Source: Streptomyces sp. MspMP-M5
GTDB lineage: Bacteria > Actinomycetota > Actinomycetes > Streptomycetales > Streptomycetaceae
Direction: 5' to 3'
NCBI RefSeq assembly: GCF_000373585.1
Contig: NZ_KB891892.1
Location: 38,408 to 102,407, forward strand
Length of the DNA: 64,000 nt
In this document: one piece after another, positions 1-8,117 of the stretch
Numbering within the stretch: the first letter of the stretch is position 1
How the letters are laid out: each line of letters opens with the position of its first letter
Program-made: the position numbers and the translations under genes
Notes under the pieces: model-generated
The model's input: only the letters and a program-made list of their open reading frames with translations
The model's database searches: none
Told to the model about the DNA's origin: nothing

Positions 1-1
1 G

Positions 2-1120
2 GCCATGCGCAAGCGCCTCAACGACACCAGTGAGACCAGCCGGGACCTGCGCCGCCAGATCTACCACCAGATGCGCGACTACGACCGGGACGGCATGTCG
101 CCGGTGCCCTGGCCATGGCTGTACGGCGACGCCATGACGGCCAAGAAGCCCGATTCCGTGCGGCAGCACCTCGCCCTCTCGCCCACCCAGGACCGGATCC
201 TGGCCCGGTGGGCCGACGGCGACTTCGTCCCCGGGGCGGCCCGCACCGGCCACCCCGACGTGGACAAGGCCCCCGTCGCCCAACAGCCCGGCCTGCTGGA
301 CCGCGCCGCACTCGACAACTGCGCCGCCGACGCCTTCCACCCCGGCAGCGAGGTCACCTGGCCGGTCCGCCACAAGACCATGTTCTCGGAGCCGTTCCGC
401 ATCCTGCACCGCGCCGAGGGCACCCAGGAGCCGGACTACGGCGACGAGTTCACCGTCGACGAGATGCTGGGCAAGAACGGCCCGCTCTACGCGCAGGGCC
501 CCGGCGACCTCACCCGTTGGATGGCCGCACCCTGGCAGTGCGACACCGCCAGCTGCCGCTTCGGCTACCAGGTGGTGAGCCAGCTCGGCCCGCGCTACAG
601 CCCCTACCTGCCCACCTTCTGGCCCGCCCAGATGCCCAACCACGTCCTGAAGAAGGCCGACTTCGACACCGTCAACACCAAGCCGGGCGGCGGCGACGAC
701 ACCGCCAGGGAGAAGGCGTTCGAGAACCGGGCGGTCTGGCTGCGCGGCCTGAAGAAGGTGTCCTACAACAAGCAGCGCCGCCAGATGATCGACGACTGGT
801 TCAAGTTCGGCATCGTCGAGCCCCACGAATACACCGTCGGCGACGACAAGTTCCCCAAGTACATGCAGGTCGAGTCCGAGCCGGGCTACGGCCCGGTCCC
901 CGACCACGCCAACCTCATCAACATCCATGTGCCCGAGGCCGGTGTGCCCCAGCTGGCCGCGGCCGCCGGCACCTGGCGCGGCGCCCTCTCCGCCGAGGAC
1001 GTCGAGTCCGCCCTGGTCCAACAGGCGGTCGAGGAGGCCAAGGAGTTGACCGGTTACGACGAGACGGCGATCGCCGCCGGCTACCTGGAGAAGCTCGACC
1101 CGTTCCACGAGAACCAGTGA
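2..1120 (+). CDS. LodA-like cysteine tryptophylquinone (CTQ) oxidase, C-terminal part; 5' end lies before the window
   Basis: The reading frame is open from the first bases, so this is the 3' portion of a longer gene. At least 371 residues are visible, while LodA/GoxA oxidases are usually 600-700. LodA-type enzymes oxidatively deaminate an amino acid (lysine epsilon-amino group or glycine in known cases) and release ammonia and H2O2. They use a cofactor made by crosslinking a Trp and a Cys of their own chain. Counting from the ATG at position 5, the conserved block holds WMAAPWQCDTASC at residues 172-184 and PTFWPAQMPN at 203-212, which are the candidate Cys and Trp residues. The adjoining LodB-like flavoprotein, overlapping by 4 bp (GTGA), strongly supports the call. 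The substrate cannot be told from sequence. Confidence 0.85.
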   Translation, partial: AMRKRLNDTSETSRDLRRQIYHQMRDYDRDGMSPVPWPWLYGDAMTAKKPDSVRQHLALSPTQDRILARWADGDFVPGAARTGHPDVDKAPVAQQPGLLDRAALDNCAADAFHPGSEVTWPVRHKTMFSEPFRILHRAEGTQEPDYGDEFTVDEMLGKNGPLYAQGPGDLTRWMAAPWQCDTASCRFGYQVVSQLGPRYSPYLPTFWPAQMPNHVLKKADFDTVNTKPGGGDDTAREKAFENRAVWLRGLKKVSYNKQRRQMIDDWFKFGIVEPHEYTVGDDKFPKYMQVESEPGYGPVPDHANLINIHVPEAGVPQLAAAAGTWRGALSAEDVESALVQQAVEEAKELTGYDETAIAAGYLEKLDPFHENQ

Positions 1121-2292
1121 GCCGAGAGCCAGTGAGCCGAGAACCGCTGAGCCCCGCGCCCACCTATGACGTGGTGGTCGCGGGCGGCGGGCCGGCTGGC
1201 TGCGCCGCCGCGCTCACCCTCGTCCGGGCGGGGCACCGGGTGCTGCTGGCCGACGCCGGCACCGGCCCGCCCAAGGTCGGCGAGGCGCTGGTCTCCGTGG
1301 GGCGGCTGATCCTGGCCGACCTCGGCGTCGAGCGCCCGGTGCTGGGCAGTGGCCATCTGCCCTGCCACGGCAACCAGTCGGCCTGGGGCTCGTCCGCACT
1401 GCACGAGGTGGACTTCCTCCGCGACCCCCACGGCCACGGATGGCATCTCGATCGCGCGCTGTTCGACCGACGGCTGCGGGCGGCCACCCGGGCCGCGGGC
1501 GCGGACGTCGCCGAACGCACCGCCGTACGGGGCCCCGTCCGGCAGCCCGATGACAGCTGGCGGGTCTCCCTGCGCGACCGCGGCACCCGGGGCGGCGAGC
1601 GCACGGTGCGCTGCCGGTGGCTGGTCGACGCCACCGGCCGGGGCGCCGCACTCGCCGTCCGCGCCGGCGCCCGCCGCCGGACCGGCGACCGGCTGACCGC
1701 CCTGCACGTTCTCCTCGACCCGGCGCGGGACGGCGCCACCGACGGCCGTTCACTGGTCGAGTCCGACCAGGACGGCTGGTGGTACACCGCCCTGCTGCCC
1801 TCCCGGCAGCGCCTGGTCGCCTACTTCACCGACCCCGACCTGCCCCTCGCCGCCGTCCGCGGCGCCGAGGGGTTCCGCGACCGGCTGCTGGCCACCCGGC
1901 ACGTCTCCCGCCGGGCTCGTCCGCACGGGCTCGGCGCCCTCCGGCCGCCCCGCCGCGCCCCCGCGCACACCGCCCATCTGGACCGGGTGCACGGGGACGG
2001 CTGGACCGCCGCCGGAGACGCGGCCGCCGCCTTCGACCCGCTCAGCTCCCAGGGCATCCTGACCGCCCTCTACACCGGGCTGAGCGCGGGCGAGGCGGTC
2101 GACGGCCACCTGCGCGGCGATGGCACGGCACTGGCCGACTACGCGGCGAAGGTCGACACCGCACGTGCCGCCTACCTGGACGGCCACCGCGCCGTCCACG
2201 CCCAGGAGACCCGATGGGCCGACCACCCCTTCTGGGCCAGGCGGCATCCCACCCCCAACCCCACGAAAGCGAAAGGCAGTCACGCCCTATGA
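1117..2292 (+). CDS. LodB-like FAD-dependent oxidoreductase (CTQ maturation partner)
   Basis: This 391-residue flavoprotein belongs to the geranylgeranyl reductase/tryptophan halogenase-like fold used by LodB, which is needed to form the quinone cofactor of LodA. An N-terminal FAD-binding GGGPAG lies at about residues 23-28. A VDATGRG motif is near the middle, and GDAAAAFDPLSSQG towards the C-terminus contacts FAD. It starts at GTG 1117, overlapping the stop of the upstream oxidase in a GTGA. A second in-frame GTG at 1132 is possible, because the first 30 bases are an imperfect 15-bp tandem repeat (SREPVSREP). Its stop overlaps the next ATG by 4 bp, so three genes appear translationally coupled. 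Confidence 0.85.
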   Translation: MSREPVSREPLSPAPTYDVVVAGGGPAGCAAALTLVRAGHRVLLADAGTGPPKVGEALVSVGRLILADLGVERPVLGSGHLPCHGNQSAWGSSALHEVDFLRDPHGHGWHLDRALFDRRLRAATRAAGADVAERTAVRGPVRQPDDSWRVSLRDRGTRGGERTVRCRWLVDATGRGAALAVRAGARRRTGDRLTALHVLLDPARDGATDGRSLVESDQDGWWYTALLPSRQRLVAYFTDPDLPLAAVRGAEGFRDRLLATRHVSRRARPHGLGALRPPRRAPAHTAHLDRVHGDGWTAAGDAAAAFDPLSSQGILTALYTGLSAGEAVDGHLRGDGTALADYAAKVDTARAAYLDGHRAVHAQETRWADHPFWARRHPTPNPTKAKGSHAL

Positions 2293-3023
2293 ACACCCCT
2301 TACGCATCGCCCAAGCACGGCGGCCACGAGCACATCCACCGCTTCCTGATCCTGGGCAAGGAGAAGCTGTTCTTCTACCACCTGTCCCTCTACAACCCGG
2401 ACCTCGGCCACCACTACCAGGCGGTCTTCACCTTCGAGATCGAGGGCGACGACCTGAAGAAGATGTACCTGGAAGACCTGAAGAAGAACGAGGACAAGCG
2501 GGTCTTCTACGCCCTGCGCTGCCCGCACCACTTCGAGCTGCCGGAGCTCAAGAACGGCAAGGAATTCCGGGTCTACCTGGAGCGGGTGGTGGTCCAGAAC
2601 GACGGCAGCCGCAAGTTCGAGCAGATGACCCCGACCGAGGCGCCGGTACCGGTGACGTGCCGGCCGCAGGACGTCCTGTACTTCCGGGACATGGCGGACC
2701 GGCCCCTGCCCTACCCCCAGCGCCTCACCTACCTGGCGTTCGGTGCGGGCAAGGAGGTCCACCTCGCCCACCAACTCGCCGAGCGCCCGAACTGGGACGA
2801 GGTCATCACCGTGACGACGAAGCAGTCCATCGATGACGCGACGCTGAAGCAGGTCCCGCCGGTCGTCATCGACTCGATCAACGACCCCCACGGCGTGATC
2901 AAGGAGAGCCTGCTGAAGAAGGACCAGCAGTACCAGGGCAAGATCAGCGCCGGCAACCAGACGGTGGACTTCATCGTCGGTCGCCAGGGCTGGTGGAACC
3001 ACACCAGCCTCAACACCGCCTGA
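2289..3023 (+). CDS. Uncharacterised third gene of the lodAB operon
   Basis: This 244-residue protein is not one I recognise. It starts at ATG 2289 inside an ATGA overlap with the lodB-like gene, so it is very probably co-translated with it. The protein is soluble-looking, with no signal peptide or membrane span. It is unusually rich in Lys, Tyr and Phe for this genome, with a His-rich start (HGGHEHIHR, about residues 10-18) followed by an aromatic, beta-rich stretch. A hairpin terminator follows directly. It could be a further maturation factor, a substrate-binding subunit or an inhibitor of the quinoprotein; position alone suggests a link, and the sequence gives no catalytic motif. Confidence 0.8.
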   Translation: MNTPYASPKHGGHEHIHRFLILGKEKLFFYHLSLYNPDLGHHYQAVFTFEIEGDDLKKMYLEDLKKNEDKRVFYALRCPHHFELPELKNGKEFRVYLERVVVQNDGSRKFEQMTPTEAPVPVTCRPQDVLYFRDMADRPLPYPQRLTYLAFGAGKEVHLAHQLAERPNWDEVITVTTKQSIDDATLKQVPPVVIDSINDPHGVIKESLLKKDQQYQGKISAGNQTVDFIVGRQGWWNHTSLNTA

Positions 3024-3058
3024 CGGACGCCGCGACCGCCCCCCCCCGGTCGCCCTTC

Positions 3059-3081
3059 GGGCCGCGAACCCCTCGCGGCCC
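3059..3081. terminator. Bidirectional hairpin between convergent genes
   Basis: GGGCCGCGA and TCGCGGCCC form a perfect 9-bp stem with a 5-nt loop. It sits between the end of the lod operon (3023) and the end of the lipase gene on the other strand (3107), so it can stop transcription from both sides. Confidence 0.7.
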
Positions 3082-3106
3082 GAGCCGGCCGTCAATTGAC
3101 CGACCG

Positions 3107-3931
3107 TCAGGAGAGGTTCTGCTCGATGGCGGCGATGTAGCGCTTGATCGAGTGGTCCCGGAGTCCGTCCGAGGCCGGCGCGAACGCGTCCGCGGTCAGC
3201 CCCTTGGCACGGTCCGCCATGCCGCCGAGCAGCCCCATGGACTCGTGCAGCCTGCCGCCCGAGTCGATGTACCGCAGCGCATCGACGTGCGTGAAGACCG
3301 GCTCGGGAGGCAGCTGCGCAACGATGTCGTTGTTGTTGACGAAGCGGTACATGCGGTTCTTGAAGCCCTTGTTGTACGCGGCTGCCAGGATGCGGTCGCA
3401 GGTGCGGGGCTGCCCGTAGGTGTAGACGCCGTCCGCCTGCAACCGCGGCTCCTCCAGGTACATCCGCGCGCCGGCGAGCATGGCCAGCGCACCGCCGAGA
3501 CTGTGCCCGGTGAACCACACGGTCTGGTTGTCGGTGCGCAGCTCCGCCAGGGTTTCCTTGACATCCGGGAAGATCGACTGGAGGGCCTCGGCGAATCCGT
3601 AGTGGACGTAGCCCGTCTCGGCCGGGCCGGGCCACGGGGGAGTGCTGGCGTCGGACAGCCAGTCACGGATCTGCGCCGGCTCGGTGCCGCGGAAGGCAGT
3701 GATGATCATGTGGTCGCTGGCCGCGGTGTACGCCTGGGTGTCCTCCAGCGGGAACGGCGGCGTGAACCGTGTCTGATGGTGGCGCACCTGGTCGAAGCCC
3801 CAGTCGCGTGCCCGGGACTCGATGGTGGCCTCGTCCTTGTAGGCGAGATCCGATGCCTGGGCCAGCCAGTAGGCCAACGGCAGGCTGTAGCCGGCTCTCG
3901 CACGGTGGTCGATCGCGGTCGGTGCGGACAC
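3107..3931 (-). CDS. Lipase class 3 family alpha/beta hydrolase
   Basis: The 274-residue product carries the nucleophile elbow TGHSLGGA (Ser at about 144), a following Asp in NNNDIVAQLPP (about 202) and His in FTHVDALRYID (about 215), the triad of class 3 (fungal-type) triacylglycerol lipases. The FRGTEP motif near residue 80 forms the oxyanion side. No signal peptide is seen, so it is predicted to be cytoplasmic or non-classically exported. The GTG start at 3931 is chosen because AAAGGA lies 7 nt upstream and the family N-terminus begins there; the frame continues much further upstream but without homology. It converges on the lod operon and is separately transcribed. Confidence 0.85.
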   Translation of the reverse strand: MSAPTAIDHRARAGYSLPLAYWLAQASDLAYKDEATIESRARDWGFDQVRHHQTRFTPPFPLEDTQAYTAASDHMIITAFRGTEPAQIRDWLSDASTPPWPGPAETGYVHYGFAEALQSIFPDVKETLAELRTDNQTVWFTGHSLGGALAMLAGARMYLEEPRLQADGVYTYGQPRTCDRILAAAYNKGFKNRMYRFVNNNDIVAQLPPEPVFTHVDALRYIDSGGRLHESMGLLGGMADRAKGLTADAFAPASDGLRDHSIKRYIAAIEQNLS

Positions 3932-4110
3932 GTGGGGTCCTTTCGTTCCGAGTCGTACGCCGACCGTGCGGGCGGAGCGCCCCGGCGGCGCAGGGTCGGT
4001 CCCTTCGTAACGGCAGACACCCGGCCCGCGACCCGTCGCCGCGCCCGTAGTCCCTCGAACGGCGGGCCGCCGCCGTTCCCGTGGGAGCGCACCAGCTGGC
4101 TGATGGCCCG

Positions 4111-4893
4111 TCAGAGCCGGACCCCGCCGGTCGCGTCGAGCACCTTGCCGGTGATCCAGCGGGAGTCGTGCGAGGCGAGGAACGCGACGATGTCGGCGAC
4201 GTCGTCCGGCCGGCCGACCCGGCCCAGCGCGGCGCGGGCGGCCGCATCCGCTTCCGCGGCCGGATTGCCGCGCAGCCAGTCGGCGTTGACGTCGGTGTCG
4301 ATGACCCCCGGGGCGACCCCGTTCGCGGTGATCCCCCGGGCGCCCAGTTCCTGGGCCAGGTTGAGGGTGAAGTTGTCGAGGGCGGCCTTGGTCGCGCCGT
4401 AGGCCATGGCGACGGGCATGGCGAGGCGGCCCGCGGCACTGGAGACGTTGATGATCCGGCCGCCGTCGCGCAGCCGCGTGAGCCCTTCCCGGACGACGAA
4501 GAACGGCGCGCGGACGTTCACCGCGAAGACCTTGTCGAAGTCGTCCTCGGTCAGTGCGGAAAGCGCCACATGCATGCCGATACCGGCGTTGTTGACGATG
4601 ATGTCGACCGCCGTGCCGGTGTCGGGCGACAGCTCCGTGATGCGAGCGTCGAAGGCCGACCACAGCGCCGCGGCATCGCCGCGGGCGCCGAGCGGGGCGT
4701 GCAGCGCGACCGCCCGGCCGCCGTCCTTGCGGATGCGTGCGACGGTCTCGTCCGCCGCCGCTTCGTCGCGGGCGTAGGTCAGGGCGACCGCGGCGCCATC
4801 GTGCCCGAGGCGTTCGGCGATGGCCCGGCCGATGCCTCGGCTGCCTCCGGTGACCAGGGCGATCTTCCCGTCGAGCGGACGGTTGGTGGTCAT
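4111..4893 (-). CDS. SDR family NAD(P)-dependent oxidoreductase
   Basis: This 260-residue classical short-chain dehydrogenase has the cofactor motif TGGSRGIG (residues 15-22), NNAG (101-104), the catalytic Ser near 152 and YGATK (Tyr165, Lys169). The C-terminal PGVIDTDVN and the ITGKVLDATGG end match 3-oxoacyl-ACP-reductase-like SDRs. Arg at position 19 and a basic residue after strand 2 favour NADPH. The substrate is unknown. It is transcribed from a promoter with a palindrome between -35 and -10 (4960-4991), typical of MerR-family control. It lies downstream of a TetR gene on the same strand but with its own promoter. Confidence 0.88.
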   Translation of the reverse strand: MTTNRPLDGKIALVTGGSRGIGRAIAERLGHDGAAVALTYARDEAAADETVARIRKDGGRAVALHAPLGARGDAAALWSAFDARITELSPDTGTAVDIIVNNAGIGMHVALSALTEDDFDKVFAVNVRAPFFVVREGLTRLRDGGRIINVSSAAGRLAMPVAMAYGATKAALDNFTLNLAQELGARGITANGVAPGVIDTDVNADWLRGNPAAEADAAARAALGRVGRPDDVADIVAFLASHDSRWITGKVLDATGGVRL

Positions 4894-4959
4894 GGCATGC
4901 TCCCTGTCATCTCGTGTGGCCCCGCGAACGGACGTGGCGGGCGCCTGCTGATGCCGGGG

Positions 4960-4991
4960 ACGCTAGGGCCTCACATCGATGTGAGAGTCAA
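4960..4991 (-). promoter_or_regulatory. MerR-type promoter with CTCAC/GTGAG palindrome upstream of the SDR gene
   Basis: On the minus strand TTGACT (4991-4986) and TAGCGT (4965-4960) are separated by 20 bp, longer than the usual 17. The perfect 16-bp palindrome CTCACATCGATGTGAG (4970-4985) fills the spacer. An overlong spacer carrying a palindrome is the hallmark of promoters twisted into register by MerR-family activators. No MerR gene is seen in this window. Confidence 0.55.
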
Positions 4992-5022
4992 CTCGTGGGG
5001 CAGCCTGGGGCGGTGTGGTTCC

Positions 5023-5685
5023 CTAGGTGAGTGAGTCCGAAGTCCCGTCGTCCGCGCGTTTCGGGGCCGGATGCAGGATCAGGGGGAGGTAGATGTCGTC
5101 GACGATGTCGGTGATGACGTCGTCCGCGACGGGTGTGCCGAAGAGCAGGAACTGGTTGCGCAGGAGGTCGGTGGCGACCGTGGCGCGCCGGGAGTCCAGG
5201 ATCCAGGGCTGGATCTCGCCGCGTTCGACCGCGCGTTCCAGGATGGTCCGCAGGGCCGCCGGGCCGACGGTGTGGACGCTTTCCCGGACCAGTTTGGCGA
5301 AGTCGGGGTCGCGGGTCATCTCGGCCAGCAGGCCGCGCAGGATGCCGCCGAGCGGGCTGGCCACCTTGGCGGCGAGGTGCCGCATCAGGTCGATCACGTC
5401 CGAGCGCAGGGCGCCGGTGTCGGGCGCCTCGACGGCGGTCAGGCCGGTCGACCGGCAGGCGTCCATGACCAGTTCGGCACGGCTGGACCAGCGTCTGTAG
5501 AGGGCGGCCTTGCCAGTGCGGGCCCGACTGGCCACCCGTTCCATCGTCAGCTGGGCGTAGCCGGTCTCGCTGAGCTCCTCCAGGGTCGCCCTCAGGATGG
5601 CTTTCTCCAGCTCCGCGCCGCGGCGGCGGGGGCCTTTGCGGTGGTCGGCGGCGGGTGCGGCGGTGGGATCGGCGTGGGGTGACAG
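5023..5685 (-). CDS. TetR/AcrR family transcriptional repressor
   Basis: A TetR-type N-terminal helix-turn-helix reads LEELSETGYAQLTMERVASRARTGKAALYRRWSS; the rest is a ligand-binding domain of the TetR_C type. The first in-frame ATG (5544) falls inside the HTH and would destroy it, so translation must begin upstream. The only plausible codon is CTG at 5685, preceded 5 nt away by GGGAG, giving 220 residues; there is no in-frame ATG, GTG or TTG between it and the promoter region. The gene is divergent from the P450 operon, and the shared intergenic region has TTCTCTA/TAGAGAA repeats that it probably binds. Confidence 0.85.
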   Translation of the reverse strand: MSPHADPTAAPAADHRKGPRRRGAELEKAILRATLEELSETGYAQLTMERVASRARTGKAALYRRWSSRAELVMDACRSTGLTAVEAPDTGALRSDVIDLMRHLAAKVASPLGGILRGLLAEMTRDPDFAKLVRESVHTVGPAALRTILERAVERGEIQPWILDSRRATVATDLLRNQFLLFGTPVADDVITDIVDDIYLPLILHPAPKRADDGTSDSLT

Positions 5686-5719
5686 CGTGACTCCCGAAGA
5701 TGTCTCGTAGAGACCGTTG

Positions 5720-5760
5720 TGTTCTCTATGGGCCCAGTCTATTCTCCAAATTAGAGAACA
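5720..5760. promoter_or_regulatory. Inverted-repeat operator between the TetR gene and the P450 gene
   Basis: TGTTCTCTA (5720-5728) and TAGAGAACA (5752-5760) are perfect inverted arms. Between them, TTCTC (5742-5746) pairs with GAGAA (5754-5758) as a tighter 17-bp palindrome. Position between divergent genes suggests an operator for the TetR repressor controlling itself and the P450. Confidence 0.55.
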
Positions 5761-5802
5761 CCGCGTTCTTTAACCATGAGCTTTTCGATTCGGAGTGGAC
5801 CG

Positions 5803-7023
5803 ATGGCCGATATCGCCACCACGCCCCAGGCAACCCAAGCGCCCGCCTTCCCGAGCGACCGGACCTGTCCGTACCAGTTACCGCCGGGCTATGCCCAGCT
5901 CCGGGACGCTCCCGGCCCGCTGCACCGGGTGACCCTCTACGACGGTCGCCAGGCATGGGTGGTCACCAAGCACGAGGCCGCGCGCAAGCTGCTCGCCGAC
6001 CCGCGCCTGTCCTCCGACCGCGCCGACGCCAACTTCCCTGCCACCTCACCGCGCTTCGAGATCGCCCGGGAGAGCCGCCCGGCGTTCATCGGCATGGACC
6101 CGCCCGAGCACGGCGTCGCGCGACGGATGACGATCAGCGAGTTCACCGTCAAGCGGATCAAGGGCATGCGCCCCGAGGTCGAGGAGATCGTGCACGGCTT
6201 CCTCGACGAGATGCTCGCCGCCGGCTCGCCCGCCGATCTGGTCAGCCGGTTCGCGCTGCCGGTGCCGTCCATGGTGATCTGCCGGCTGCTCGGCGTGCCC
6301 TACGCCGACCACGATTTCTTCCAGGACGCGAGCAGGCGCCTGGTGCAGTCCACGGACGTGGCGAGTGCCGCCGCGGCACGCGACGACCTCCGGCACTACA
6401 TGGACGGCCTCATCACCGCCTTCCAGGCCGAGCCCGGCTCGGGCCTCGTGGGCAGCCTGGTCGCCGAGCAGCTCGCCAACGGCGAGATCGACCGAGAGGA
6501 ACTGATCTCCACGGCGCTGCTGTTGCTCGTAGCCGGCCACGAGACCACCGCCTCGATGACCTCGCTCAGCGCGATCACCTTGCTGGCACACCCCGAGCAG
6601 TACGCGGCCCTGCGCGACGATCGCAGCCTTGTTCCCGGTGCGGTGGAGGAACTGCTCCGCTACCTGGCCATCGCGGACATCGCGGGTGGCCGCGTCGCCA
6701 CCGCCGACATCGAGATCGAGGGCCAACTCATCCGGGCCGGCGAGGGCGTGCTCGTCATCAACTCCATAGCCAACCGGGACGGCACGGTGTACGAGGACCC
6801 GGACGCCTTCGACGTCCGCCGCTCCGCTCGCCACCACCTGTCCTTCGGCTTCGGCGTGCACCAGTGCCTGGGGCAGAACCTCGCGCGCCTGGAGCTGGAG
6901 GTCATCCTCAACGCGCTGATGGACCGCGTGCCGACACTTCGACTCGCCACGCCCGTGGACCAGTTGAAGCTGCGACCGGGCACCACGATCCAGGGCGTGA
7001 ACGAGCTTCTGGTCGCCTGGTGA
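5803..7023 (+). CDS. Cytochrome P450 (CYP105-like)
   Basis: This 406-residue soluble bacterial P450 monooxygenase hydroxylates a small molecule using electrons from a ferredoxin. The I-helix oxygen-binding motif AGHETT is at 244-249, ExxR at 283-286 (ELLR), and the haem loop FGFGVHQC at 348-355 with Cys355 as the iron ligand. Start 5803 is preferred over an in-frame ATG at 5776 because GGAG lies 7 nt upstream of 5803 while 5776 has no ribosome site. The next gene, 25 bp on, is its ferredoxin. Likely repressed by the divergent TetR protein. The arrangement matches inducible CYP105/ferredoxin xenobiotic pairs in Streptomyces; the substrate is unknown. Confidence 0.93.
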   Translation: MADIATTPQATQAPAFPSDRTCPYQLPPGYAQLRDAPGPLHRVTLYDGRQAWVVTKHEAARKLLADPRLSSDRADANFPATSPRFEIARESRPAFIGMDPPEHGVARRMTISEFTVKRIKGMRPEVEEIVHGFLDEMLAAGSPADLVSRFALPVPSMVICRLLGVPYADHDFFQDASRRLVQSTDVASAAAARDDLRHYMDGLITAFQAEPGSGLVGSLVAEQLANGEIDREELISTALLLLVAGHETTASMTSLSAITLLAHPEQYAALRDDRSLVPGAVEELLRYLAIADIAGGRVATADIEIEGQLIRAGEGVLVINSIANRDGTVYEDPDAFDVRRSARHHLSFGFGVHQCLGQNLARLELEVILNALMDRVPTLRLATPVDQLKLRPGTTIQGVNELLVAW

Positions 7024-7048
7024 CGCGGGGAGAGGAAGGGGGAGTGCG

Positions 7049-7255
7049 ATGACCATGCGAGTGAGTGCCGACCGGACGGTCTGCGTGGGCGCCGGACTGT
7101 GCGCGCTGACCGCCCCCGGCGTCTTCGACCAGGACGACGACGGGATCGTCACGGTGCTGGAGTCCGCCCCGGCCGGCGACGACGGTACGGCGGCACGCGA
7201 GGCCGGTCTGCTCTGCCCGTCCCGGGCGGTGCGCATCGTCGAGGCGGATGCGTAG
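7049..7255 (+). CDS. [3Fe-4S] ferredoxin, P450 partner
   Basis: A 68-residue ferredoxin carries C12-VGAGL-C18 and C56-P as the only three cysteines. That is the [3Fe-4S] pattern, in which the fourth ligand position is Ala15. Such proteins shuttle electrons from a ferredoxin reductase to the adjacent P450; no reductase gene is nearby, so a shared one elsewhere is implied. The start ATG follows GGAAGGGGGAG within 10 nt. Co-transcribed with the P450 and followed by a very strong hairpin. Confidence 0.93.
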   Translation: MTMRVSADRTVCVGAGLCALTAPGVFDQDDDGIVTVLESAPAGDDGTAAREAGLLCPSRAVRIVEADA

Positions 7256-7284
7256 CGATCGATACGGTTGCCTGGAATTCAACA

Positions 7285-7322
7285 TGAGTGTGGGCCCACC
7301 GTGCTTGGTGGGCCCACACTCA
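7285..7322. terminator. Strong bidirectional terminator after the P450-ferredoxin operon
   Basis: A perfect 16-bp stem (arms 7285-7300 and 7307-7322; inner word GTGGGCCCACC) has a 6-nt loop. It lies between the ferredoxin gene and the convergent acid phosphatase gene. Confidence 0.85.
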
Positions 7323-7404
7323 CAAGTCATGACGCGTGCTGCGAAGTCGGGGACAGCGGAATCCGGGAGTCCGAGGTCCAGGAGAGGGTCCGGGAGTCCG
7401 GCAA

Positions 7405-7998
7405 TCAGCTCAACTGCCCGTCGTAGTCGGGCAGCTTGAAGCCCTTTTCGTAATGTCCGCCCTCAAGGTCGGTGCTGCGATTCCCGACGTTGGCGACGAG
7501 GGTGTAGCCCTGCGACTCGTACTTCTTCCGGCAGCCGAGCTTGACCTGCGCTTTTCCTGGGCTGTCGCCGTGCGGCTTGAGGCAGAGGCCGTCGACGGTG
7601 TAGCCGGCCGCGGTGAGTTCCCGGGTCGTGGCGTCCTGCTCGTTGGGGTCGCGGTAGGACGCGAACAGCACCGCCGCGCCGTGTTCGTGCGCATACTCCG
7701 TGGCTTTGAGGATCGCCTCGATCGGCTTCCCCCGGTCGTAGTGCGTGGCCAGGGAGGTGTTGTCGATGTCCAGGACGATCGCCGGCTTCTCGTTGCTCTT
7801 TCCCCCGGCCAGACGGTGCGTCAGGTAGTCCTGGAGGGAGGCGGCGACCGGAGCGACGTCCTTGAGCCATTCGCTCTTGCTCGGCAGTGATTCCGGGCGA
7901 ACGGCCGCCTGCGCGGGGAGCGGCAGTGCCACCAACGCGCCCAGCACGGGCCCCAGTACCAGCGCGGCTCTGCTGCCCATGACTTTTCCCATGCCCAT
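7405..7998 (-). CDS. Secreted HAD superfamily (subfamily IIIB) acid phosphatase
   Basis: The 197-residue product starts with a basic segment and a hydrophobic core ending in LPAQAA, a classical Sec signal peptide of about 31 residues. The HAD nucleophile motif is VLDIDNT with Asp77 and Asp79. Later parts (FASYRDPNEQDATTRELTAAGY, about 110-135, and GNRSTDL) match the class B acid phosphatase-like IIIB family. It is predicted to remove phosphate from organic esters outside the cell. Start ATG 7998 has GAGGG 4 nt upstream. The gene converges on the ferredoxin gene and is monocistronic. No obvious PHO box was found upstream. Confidence 0.88.
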   Translation of the reverse strand: MGMGKVMGSRAALVLGPVLGALVALPLPAQAAVRPESLPSKSEWLKDVAPVAASLQDYLTHRLAGGKSNEKPAIVLDIDNTSLATHYDRGKPIEAILKATEYAHEHGAAVLFASYRDPNEQDATTRELTAAGYTVDGLCLKPHGDSPGKAQVKLGCRKKYESQGYTLVANVGNRSTDLEGGHYEKGFKLPDYDGQLS

Positions 7999-8103
7999 GA
8001 TTCCCTCGCTCCTTTTGTGTGTTTCGCTCGATGGTCACGGGGCATTCCGAACCGGATTGCCGGGCATCAAGGCATGTGTGTCGGCCGAGAGGCACAGCAA
8101 CCC

Positions 8104-8117
8104 GGATTCCGGAATCC
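8104..8117. repeat. 14-bp perfect palindrome in an otherwise empty spacer
   Basis: GGATTCCGGAATCC stands about 105 bp upstream of the phosphatase start, in the 283-bp gap before the oxidoreductase stop. It could be an operator for the phosphatase; nothing else is recognisable in this gap. Confidence 0.35.
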
